Shown here piece after piece: positions 1 to 5,111 of a stretch of DNA of 9,739 nucleotides. Origin of the DNA: Deltaproteobacteria bacterium. GTDB taxonomy: Bacteria > Desulfobacterota_B > Binatia > UBA9968. The DNA lies in the NCBI GenBank assembly GCA_027297485.1, contig JAPUHZ010000090.1:1-9739 (forward strand). The letters are read 5' to 3'. The notes under the pieces are model-generated. The model did not search any database. It saw only the letters and a program-made list of their open reading frames with translations, and was not told where the DNA came from. Made by a program: the position numbers and the translations under genes. Every line of letters starts with the position of its first letter. The stretch's first letter is position 1.

Positions 1-317
1 TTAATGTAATCCCCAAATCCGTTGATTTACAAAGGAATTCATTCGTAAGGTGTCATCAGGCGACCGAGGGGCGAGTCCTGGAGAGCGCGGGCACAGGGAC
101 GTGAAGGTTGCGTTCTGGCCCGGGCGGTGGGAATAGCCACCCTTGGAGAGGACGGGGGGTGGCCTACAAGGCAGAGGCCCATTGACCGCGCTTGGAAGGG
201 CTAGACCCGAGGGCCGGCCGTTGTTAGGGAACGTAGGCCTGTCAAGATACTTATGGACTCATTAGAAAGTAATGACTGTGCGAATACCGAAGATCAAAAA
301 TCAACCGAGTCCCGACT
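1..317. other. Gene-free, hairpin-rich stretch; candidate structured RNA
   Basis: No frame here carries a convincing protein; the longest open stretch at the left edge (frame 3) ends at a TGA near position 102 and resembles nothing I recognise. The stretch from about 60 to 240 is GC-rich and full of complementary segments. GGCCTAC (161-167) pairs perfectly with GTAGGCC (233-239). Nested inside, GGCCC (176-180) pairs with GGGCC (211-215). Further left, GGTGG (126-130) faces CCACC (137-141) across a 6-base loop, and GTCCTG (75-80) faces CAGGGAC (94-100) with one bulge. A separate hairpin lies at 259-275. Nested, correctly ordered stems suggest a folded RNA, but I cannot match a named family. 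I see no tRNA, no domain V of a group II intron and no riboswitch consensus. The strand is unproven; plus is assumed because the next gene is on plus. Confidence 0.35.
259..275 (+). repeat. Perfect 6-bp stem-loop ahead of the decarboxylase genes
   Basis: TCATTA (259-264) and TAATGA (270-275) are exact reverse complements around the loop GAAAG. The hairpin is AT-rich, and no T-run follows it, so it is not an intrinsic terminator. It lies about 120 bases before the chosen start of the alpha-subunit gene. It may be a protein-binding site or the last stem of the structured stretch to its left. Confidence 0.35.
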
Positions 318-321
318 TTGC

Positions 322-350
322 TTGACAGCCACTATGCCATTGTGTACACG
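322..350 (+). promoter_or_regulatory. Possible sigma-70-type promoter for the decarboxylase pair
   Basis: A perfect -35 consensus TTGACA lies at 322-327. A 17-base spacer leads to TACACG at 345-350, a weak -10 (3 of 6 matches). The -10 overlaps an 8-base perfect palindrome GTGTACAC (342-349), which could be an operator half or chance. Transcription would begin near 357, before the ribosome binding site at 384-390. This position fits the ATG start at 396 and argues against the upstream TTG at 318. The weak -10 keeps confidence low. Confidence 0.3.
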
Positions 351-383
351 CTAGCTGACAAGACCCTTTCATTTAACCATCGA

Positions 384-390
384 GGGAGAG
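384..390 (+). promoter_or_regulatory. Ribosome binding site that decides the alpha-subunit start
   Basis: GGGAGAG lies 5 bases before the ATG at 396. The alternative TTG at 318 has no comparable purine-rich site. Starting at 396 also gives a protein of the family's normal length (about 170 residues) that begins directly before the conserved N-terminal helix. Confidence 0.6.
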
Positions 391-395
391 CAGTG

Positions 396-911
396 ATGGA
401 AAGCTCATCGGGACCCAAACTGATACTTGAGGGACTAAAAGAGGCGGGTATTAATCTTATCGCAACGCTTCCTGACATTAACCTTAAGGGCCTCCTCAGG
501 CTTGTTGAGGCCGACGGGGATATTATTCATGTGCCGCTCTGTCGGGAAGAGGAGGGCATTGGGATCTGCGCCGGTGGCTACCTTGTCGGGAAGAAGTGCG
601 CCCTCATTATGCAGAATGGCGGGCTTTATAACAGCGTCAATGGTATCGTCTCGACGTTGTTGCATTATCAGGTCCCGCTCCTTCTTCTCATTTACTATGC
701 GGGCGATGTCGGTGATCGCCATTTCAGCACCACCGGGGCCATGACTGAACCGGTGCTCGAGGCCCTCAGGATTCGCACTTATATCCTTAGGCAACCAGAC
801 GAGGCTAAGGTCCTTATCCGTAGAACACAGATTCTGACTCAGGATTATAAACGGCCGGTTGCAATTCTTTTGACTAAAGATGTCCTTGGCAGGAGACAGC
901 CGGGGGAATAA
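396..911 (+). CDS. Thiamine-diphosphate decarboxylase alpha subunit (sulfopyruvate decarboxylase ComD-like)
   Basis: 171 residues when started at the ATG at 396, close to the length of archaeal ComD. It is the PYR half of a split ThDP-dependent decarboxylase. Seen in the sequence: a ThDP-contacting acidic segment REEEGIGICAGG (50-61), where the glutamate that activates the cofactor pyrimidine ring normally sits, then MQNGGLYNSVNGI (72-84), the family signature near the subunit interface, and a C-terminal KRPVAILLTKDVL strand. Its PP-domain partner follows 13 bases later, so the two are almost certainly co-transcribed and form a heteromer. Known relatives decarboxylate sulfopyruvate (coenzyme M synthesis or sulfonate breakdown) or phosphonopyruvate. 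No other coenzyme M or phosphonate gene is in view, so the substrate is unassigned and could be another 2-oxoacid. A longer form starting at TTG 318 is possible but less likely. Confidence 0.85.
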   Translation: MESSSGPKLILEGLKEAGINLIATLPDINLKGLLRLVEADGDIIHVPLCREEEGIGICAGGYLVGKKCALIMQNGGLYNSVNGIVSTLLHYQVPLLLLIYYAGDVGDRHFSTTGAMTEPVLEALRIRTYILRQPDEAKVLIRRTQILTQDYKRPVAILLTKDVLGRRQPGE

Positions 912-924
912 TGGAGGTTTAGGG

Positions 925-1536
925 ATGAAACGAATCGACTGTTTTAGGGCATTGGCTGAACTGGCAGGCGATGCCCTGGTCGTTACGGGTGCCGGGGCGA
1001 ACACGGTTGAGTGGAATGCCTGTCGGCCAAGCGACGGCAACTTTCGGGTCCGCACCATGGGGCTGGTTTCTTCTATCGCCTTGGGGATGGCCCTGGGACT
1101 TCCCAACAGGAAAGTTATCGCACTGGATGGTGACGGGTCTCTGCTTATGAATCTCTGTTCCCTTCCTACCATCGCAAAAAAAAATCCTTCCAATTTGACT
1201 CACATTCTTTTCGACAATCAGGCTTATGAATCCTCGGGTGAAGTCGAAACGGCTACTGCTTCAGGAACGGATCTGGTGGGCATCGCCAGGTCTGCAGGTT
1301 TTAAGAAGGTTCTTTGGACTCATACGCTCGAGGAGTTTAAGCGGGCGGTCGCAGAAGCCCTAAAGGGGAATACGCTTACCTTCATAGGAGCGAGAGTTGA
1401 GTTGTCTCGGGTCGAAGTGCCACCTTACCCCATAGATGAAGTGGAAAACAAATACCGCTTCATTCGTCACGTAGAAAAGACCGAGAAGATCGAAATTCTT
1501 AAGATGTCTATTCCTGCAAGCTTTGTGAAGAACTGA
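925..1536 (+). CDS. Thiamine-diphosphate decarboxylase beta subunit (sulfopyruvate decarboxylase ComE-like)
   Basis: 203 residues from the ATG at 925, which has GGAGG at 913-917 with 7 bases of spacing; an in-frame start at 880 lacks this and would overlap the previous gene. It is the PP domain of the split enzyme. The ThDP/Mg2+ motif is clear: GDGS at 69-72, then 26 residues after GDG to N98 in the segment ILFDNQAYESSGE. Upstream, MGLVSSIALGMALGLP (45-60) is the usual helix before the cofactor site. The pair would bind ThDP at the alpha-beta interface and decarboxylate a short 2-oxoacid in the cytoplasm; which one is not shown. A run of nine A bases (1176-1184) sits inside the motif region but leaves the frame intact. 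The C-terminal 30 or so residues are lysine- and glutamate-rich and look lineage-specific. Confidence 0.85.
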   Translation: MKRIDCFRALAELAGDALVVTGAGANTVEWNACRPSDGNFRVRTMGLVSSIALGMALGLPNRKVIALDGDGSLLMNLCSLPTIAKKNPSNLTHILFDNQAYESSGEVETATASGTDLVGIARSAGFKKVLWTHTLEEFKRAVAEALKGNTLTFIGARVELSRVEVPPYPIDEVENKYRFIRHVEKTEKIEILKMSIPASFVKN

Positions 1537-1663
1537 AGCCACCTCCATATATAATCGGCTGGCAGATCGTTTGGTGCGTGAATATCCGAAAGGCTAGACG
1601 AGTTTATCACGCATGTGATCCGAGATAGGGGGGTAAGCGCGGCGCTTACGAGGGAAGATAAAG
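1537..1663. promoter_or_regulatory. Regulatory gap with two inverted repeats and a TATAAT box
   Basis: This 127-base gap separates the decarboxylase pair from the exported dehydrogenase gene. It has a perfect TATAAT at 1550-1555 with no good -35 at 16 to 18 bases (GAAGAA at 17). ATCAC (1606-1610) and GTGAT (1615-1619) form an inverted repeat with a 4-base centre. Further on lies a longer palindrome (1633-1649, listed separately). No terminator with a T-run is seen after the beta-subunit gene. The layout suggests the next gene has its own regulated promoter, but no transcription factor gene in the window is an obvious partner. Confidence 0.4.
1633..1649. repeat. 17-bp palindrome just upstream of the exported dehydrogenase gene
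   Basis: GTAAGCGC (1633-1640) and GCGCTTAC (1642-1649) are exact reverse complements around one central G. The site ends 2 bases before the purine-rich ribosome binding site (GGGAAG, from 1652) of the gene starting at 1664. It could act as a repressor operator in DNA. In mRNA a 1-base loop is impossible, so a few inner pairs would have to open; the hairpin could still hinder ribosome access. Confidence 0.5.
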
Positions 1664-2800
1664 ATGGCAACAGAAGATAGGCAAGGACCGAAATTCCTGA
1701 TAGGTCTTCATTTGCAATGGATTTTGACTCTCCCCCTTTTTGGATCGCTGGCCTGTGCTCAGGAGTTACAGCTCGAAAAGATCAAACTGCCCCCGGGATT
1801 TGAGATCAGCATCTACGCGAAGCACGTGCCTAATGCACGGTCGATGACTTTAAGTCCCCATGGCACGTTATTTGTCGGCACGCGCAAGGCAGGGAATGTT
1901 TACGCCATCGTAGATCGCAACAAGGATCACAAAGCCGATGAGGTTATTACCCTAGCGCAGGGGTTGAATATGCCAAATGGCGTCGCGTTCCGTGACGGTG
2001 CGCTCTATGTGGCCGAAGTGAACCGGGTACTGCGCTTCGAAAATATCGAAAATCGCCTGAACAATCCGCCGCATCCCATCGTGGTAAATGATAGCTTCCC
2101 CAACGACACGCATCATGGCTGGAAGTTTATCCGTTTTGGACCCGACGGGATGCTATATGTACCAGTGGGGGCGCCATGTAATATCTGTGAGCCAGAGGAG
2201 CGGCGTTATGCTGTGATCATGCGGATGAAGCCCGACGGCACTGGATTGGAGCCGTTTGCCCGGGGTGTTCGTAACACGGTTGGGTTTGACTGGCATCGAG
2301 AGACGAAAGAACTTTGGTTTACCGATAACGGGCGTGACTGGCTTGGTGATGATTTGCCACCTGACGAATTGAATCATGCCCCTCGGCAGGGATTGCACTT
2401 TGGCTATCCGTATTGTCACGGTGGGACTATTTCAGATCCGAAGTTCGGCGACAAGCGGAGTTGTGCAGAGTTCAAGCCGCCTGCGCAAAATCTTGGCCCC
2501 CATGTGGCGTCGCTGGGCATGCGCTTTTACACGGGTGCGATGTTTCCTCGGCAGTATCAAGGCCAGATTTTTATCGCAGAACATGGGTCGTGGAATCGCA
2601 GCACGCCGATCGGGTATCGCGTATCACTCGTACGCCTAGAAAACAGCAAGGCCGTATCATACGAAGTCTTTGCTGAAGGTTGGCTGCGAAGCGGTGAGAC
2701 GTGGGGGCGCCCGGTTGATGTGCTAGTGATGCCCGACGGCGCTCTCCTCGTCTCAGACGATTACGCGGGTGCCATTTATCGGATCAGTTATAAGAAATAA
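1664..2800 (+). CDS. Exported sorbosone-dehydrogenase-family (PQQ-type glucose dehydrogenase fold) protein
   Basis: 378 residues with an N-terminal signal peptide: a hydrophobic stretch at about 11-30, then A-C-A before Q33, a good signal peptidase I site. The segment SLAC is not a proper lipobox. The mature protein has the six-bladed beta-propeller pattern of the soluble glucose/sorbosone dehydrogenase family: PPGFEISIYA (43-52), NGVAFRDGALYVAE (105-118), NDTHHGWKFIRFGPDGMLY (147-165, with the His expected at the PQQ site), VRNTVGFDWH (202-211, with a conserved Arg), LWFTDNGRDWLGDD (217-230), FIAEHGSWNR (303-312) and RPVDVLVMPDGALLVSDD (349-366). It probably acts in the periplasm on a sugar or aldose-like alcohol; PQQ dependence is a family property, not shown here. 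Four cysteines (172, 175, 251, 267) could form disulfides. The CNIC motif lacks the His needed for covalent haem. The gene stands alone, converging on the CBS gene. Confidence 0.85.
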   Translation: MATEDRQGPKFLIGLHLQWILTLPLFGSLACAQELQLEKIKLPPGFEISIYAKHVPNARSMTLSPHGTLFVGTRKAGNVYAIVDRNKDHKADEVITLAQGLNMPNGVAFRDGALYVAEVNRVLRFENIENRLNNPPHPIVVNDSFPNDTHHGWKFIRFGPDGMLYVPVGAPCNICEPEERRYAVIMRMKPDGTGLEPFARGVRNTVGFDWHRETKELWFTDNGRDWLGDDLPPDELNHAPRQGLHFGYPYCHGGTISDPKFGDKRSCAEFKPPAQNLGPHVASLGMRFYTGAMFPRQYQGQIFIAEHGSWNRSTPIGYRVSLVRLENSKAVSYEVFAEGWLRSGETWGRPVDVLVMPDGALLVSDDYAGAIYRISYKK

Positions 2801-2811
2801 AAGGGCGCTGG

Positions 2812-2847
2812 GGGACAGAGTAAAGGTTTTTAACACTCTATTGTCCT
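2812..2847. repeat. Imperfect hairpin between convergent genes (REP-like remnant or terminator)
   Basis: GGACAGAGT (2813-2821) pairs with ACTC and TGTCC (2835-2838 and 2842-2846), leaving a 3-base bulge in the right arm and a 13-base AT-rich loop. The GGGGACAGAG...CTCT..TGTCC layout resembles the REP-type palindromes that accompany REP-associated tyrosine transposases in several bacterial groups; this copy is degenerate and no transposase is nearby. On the minus strand a TTTT run follows about 10 bases after the stem, so it might also end transcription of the CBS gene. Assignment rests on memory of the motif. Confidence 0.4.
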
Positions 2848-2921
2848 ATGACATCAACTTCGCCTCAATTCCCTTTGCTCATCATTTAAGTCTTGCCGTC
2901 TTCCGCAGGTTTAACGAGCAA

Positions 2922-3353
2922 TTAGGATGCCCTAATGTAATTTTCTAGGTGGGTTATTGTGACTTCCCGTTCAGAGATGGTTGCCTTAACCACATCCCCG
3001 ATCGAAATAATGCCCACCAAGCGGTTACCTTCAAGTACAGGTAGGTGGCGGATCCGCTTATTCGTCATCAACGCCATACACTCGTCGATAGACTGGCTCG
3101 GATTGACGGACACGACTTCTGTGCTCATGATTTCCTTGACGGACAGTTCCTTGGAAGATTTCCCCTCGAGAATGACCTTCCTGGCGTAATCCCGCTCCGA
3201 GAAGACGCCAACCAGCTTGTCTGCATCGAGCACCAGCAAGGCCCCGACATTCTTTTCGGCCATCAATTTGAGAGAGTCATAGACTGAGGTGTCCGGTGGA
3301 ATCGACCAGACCTCATGTTCTTTGGCTTGTAAGAGTTCACTTACGAAGTACAT
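2922..3353 (-). CDS. Two-CBS-domain protein
   Basis: 143 residues consisting almost only of two CBS domains in tandem (a Bateman module): about 13-65, ending in LVGVFSERDYARKV (47-60), and about 74-126, ending in IRHLPVLEGNRLVGIISIGDVV (101-122). Such stand-alone modules commonly bind AMP, ATP, NAD(H) or S-adenosyl compounds and act as energy sensors. The ligand here is not determined. A strong ribosome binding site, GAGGAGG on the minus strand (3360-3366), lies 6 bases before the ATG. The gene is the last of the minus-strand run, 74 bases after pntB, and is probably co-transcribed with it, so a link to nicotinamide nucleotide balance is plausible but inferred. A small inverted repeat (ATTAGG / CCTAAT, 2921-2936) overlaps its stop codon. 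Confidence 0.9.
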   Translation of the reverse strand: MYFVSELLQAKEHEVWSIPPDTSVYDSLKLMAEKNVGALLVLDADKLVGVFSERDYARKVILEGKSSKELSVKEIMSTEVVSVNPSQSIDECMALMTNKRIRHLPVLEGNRLVGIISIGDVVKATISEREVTITHLENYIRAS

Positions 3354-3427
3354 TGCTTACCTCCTCTGTAATTGTTTCGACGAGAAAGGCGCTCTTTACG
3401 GCCCATTGGAAGTATGTGCATTGTTTC

Positions 3428-4828
3428 CTAGACCTCCTTGAGAGCGGCCATGAGATCCATGGCCATCTTTTTGGCATCGCCAAATAGCATAACAGAATTG
3501 TCTGCAGCAAAGAGGGGGTTAGGAATTCCTGCGAAGCCTGGGCTGAGGCTGCGCTTGATGATGACCACCGAACGCGACTGGTCCACGTTGAGGATGGGCA
3601 TGCCCGCAATTGGAATGGACGGGTCCGCCTCTCGGGCCATCGGATTGACCACGTCATTGGCCCCAATCACCAGCACCACGTCCGATTGCCGGAAGGTAGG
3701 GTTGATCTCATCGATATCCTTCAGCTTCTCGTAGGGGATGTTTGCGTCCGCAAGCAGGACGTTCATGTGCCCCGGCATTCTACCCGCAACCGGATGAATA
3801 GCAAATTCCACCTCGACTCCCCTAGATTCGAGGAGGCTTGCCAGATCCCCCACAGCGAACTGGGCCTGGGCAACGGCCATCCCATACCCTGGTGCGATGA
3901 CGACCCTCCGGGCACCGTCCAACATCATTGCCACCTGTTCCGCTGAGACCGACTTCACTCTCCCGGCGTAGATGTCGCCACTCTCCGCTTCGGTGGCGAC
4001 GACCGCTCCCACGCCAGCGAATATGATATTGGGCAAGGAACGATTCATGGCTCGCGACATCAGAGCGGTGAGGATGAACCCCGCGGCGCCCACCAGCGAG
4101 CCGGCGATGATGAGCACGCTGTTGTTGAGCACCCAGCCGTGGCCTGCGGCCGCAATTCCTGAGTAGGCGTTGAGCAGGGAGATGACCACGGGCATGTCGG
4201 CCCCGCCAATGGGTATCACCAGCGTAATCCCAAGGATCGAGGCACTGACCACTAAGGCCCAAAAAGGCAGTGAGTTCGTAGGCTCCATTACCAGCCAGCC
4301 ACTCAGCCCCAGGCAGGCCAACGCCAGCCCCAAGTTGATTGCGTGGCGACCTGGCAGAAGGACGGGTCGCTCCTTGATAAGACTCTGAAGTTTGCCAAAG
4401 GCGATCGCGCTCCCGGTGAAGGCGACGCTGCCGATAAGCCCGGAGGCAGCGGCGGCCAAGATGAACTGAACCGATATCTCCTCGACGAAGCCTCCTTTGA
4501 GAGCCTCCTCCAGGGCGGCCCCGACCGCCAGAGCCGAGGCGCCGCCTCCGAGACCATTGAGGACGGCGACCATTTGGGGCATGGCGTTCATAGAGACCCG
4601 ATAGGCCATCACGGCACCAATGAGTCCCCCCACCACAAAACCTGCCACGATGACCTCGAAGCTGACGATGCGTTTGTCCAAAAGAGTCACTACGATGGCC
4701 AAGAGCATCCCCGCGGATCCCAGGAGGTTGCCGCGCACCGCCGTTTGGGGATGGGAGAGTCCCTTCAGGCCAAAGATGAAAAGGACCGCGGCGGCAAGAT
4801 AGAAAAGGTCTATGAACTCTTTTGGCAT
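3428..4828 (-). CDS. pntB: Proton-translocating NAD(P) transhydrogenase, beta subunit
   Basis: 466 residues, normal for PntB. The first 260 or so residues are hydrophobic, with about eight or nine membrane helices forming most of the proton channel (domain II). The C-terminal part is the NADP(H)-binding domain III: APGYGMAVAQAQ (312-323), GRMPGHMNVLLA (349-360), VIGANDVVNP (387-396) and IIKRS (423-427). The channel segment GADMPVVISLLNAYSG (209-224) keeps the conserved Asn. The segment MPQMVAVLNGLGGGAS (83-98) has Asn91 where E. coli PntB, as I recall, has His91. The enzyme exchanges hydride between NAD(H) and NADP(H) coupled to proton flow across the inner membrane. The start ATG lies one base beyond the stop codon of pntA2, so translation is probably coupled. 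Confidence 0.96.
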   Translation of the reverse strand: MPKEFIDLFYLAAAVLFIFGLKGLSHPQTAVRGNLLGSAGMLLAIVVTLLDKRIVSFEVIVAGFVVGGLIGAVMAYRVSMNAMPQMVAVLNGLGGGASALAVGAALEEALKGGFVEEISVQFILAAAASGLIGSVAFTGSAIAFGKLQSLIKERPVLLPGRHAINLGLALACLGLSGWLVMEPTNSLPFWALVVSASILGITLVIPIGGADMPVVISLLNAYSGIAAAGHGWVLNNSVLIIAGSLVGAAGFILTALMSRAMNRSLPNIIFAGVGAVVATEAESGDIYAGRVKSVSAEQVAMMLDGARRVVIAPGYGMAVAQAQFAVGDLASLLESRGVEVEFAIHPVAGRMPGHMNVLLADANIPYEKLKDIDEINPTFRQSDVVLVIGANDVVNPMAREADPSIPIAGMPILNVDQSRSVVIIKRSLSPGFAGIPNPLFAADNSVMLFGDAKKMAMDLMAALKEV

Positions 4829-4829
4829 C

Positions 4830-5111
4830 CTATTTCTTCCGGCGGAACATGCCGAGCATACGGTGCGTTACCAAGAAGCCTCCCACCACGTTCGCCGTTG
4901 CCATGGCCACCGCAAAGAAACCCAGGATCGTCGTGAGGGTGGTCAACTGCTGGCCTGAAGTCACCAGTGTCCCCACCAGGGTGATGCCCGAGATCGCGTT
5001 CGCGCCAGACAGGAGAGGTGTGTGCAAAAGAGGCGGCACCTTGGTAATCACTTCGAAGCCCACGAAGAGGGCCAGTACGAAGATAGTTAGAGCTAAAACA
5101 AAGACATCCAT
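4830..5111 (-). CDS. pntAB: NAD(P) transhydrogenase, alpha subunit part 2 (membrane part)
   Basis: 93 residues, a small membrane subunit with about three helices: residues 3-19, roughly 39-65 and roughly 66-82. It shows the family signature TKVPPLLHTPLLSGANAISG (23-42). In organisms with a split alpha subunit (Rhodospirillum rubrum type) this piece contributes to domain II beside PntB. Its ATG shares one base with the stop codon of the upstream alpha-1 gene (TGATG), a typical translational coupling. The positively charged C-terminus (MFRRKK) is expected on the cytoplasmic side. Thermus thermophilus carries, as I recall, a channel histidine (His42) in this subunit; the aligned position here appears to be Ser41. 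Confidence 0.95.
   Translation of the reverse strand: MDVFVLALTIFVLALFVGFEVITKVPPLLHTPLLSGANAISGITLVGTLVTSGQQLTTLTTILGFFAVAMATANVVGGFLVTHRMLGMFRRKK

Noticed and set aside
1..317. Group II intron, RNase P RNA, tmRNA or riboswitch
   Set aside because: The stretch has many stems, but I find no domain V hairpin, no conserved RNase P or tmRNA core and no riboswitch consensus, so naming a family is not supported.
318..395. N-terminal extension of the alpha subunit from TTG at 318
   Set aside because: No ribosome binding site; a likely promoter lies within it; the family starts near the ATG at 396.
435..1193. Long minus-strand reading frame (252 codons) opposite the decarboxylase genes
   Set aside because: It lies antisense across two clearly recognisable ThDP-enzyme subunits, has no family resemblance and spans their intergenic junction; a shadow of strong codon bias.
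1664..1762. Lipoprotein signal on the exported dehydrogenase
   Set aside because: SLAC before the cysteine lacks Leu at -3 as expected for a lipobox; A-C-A followed by Q fits signal peptidase I better.
2146..2190. c-type haem motif in the exported dehydrogenase
   Set aside because: The motif reads CNICE; covalent haem binding needs CxxCH.
2921..2936. ATTAGG / CCTAAT inverted repeat as terminator of the CBS gene
   Set aside because: Only six AT-rich pairs overlapping the stop codon and no T-run after it on the minus strand; probably chance.
4343..4936. 197-codon plus-strand frame opposite pntB and pntAB
   Set aside because: Antisense to well-conserved transhydrogenase genes; the translated sequence is low-complexity, charged and unlike any known protein.
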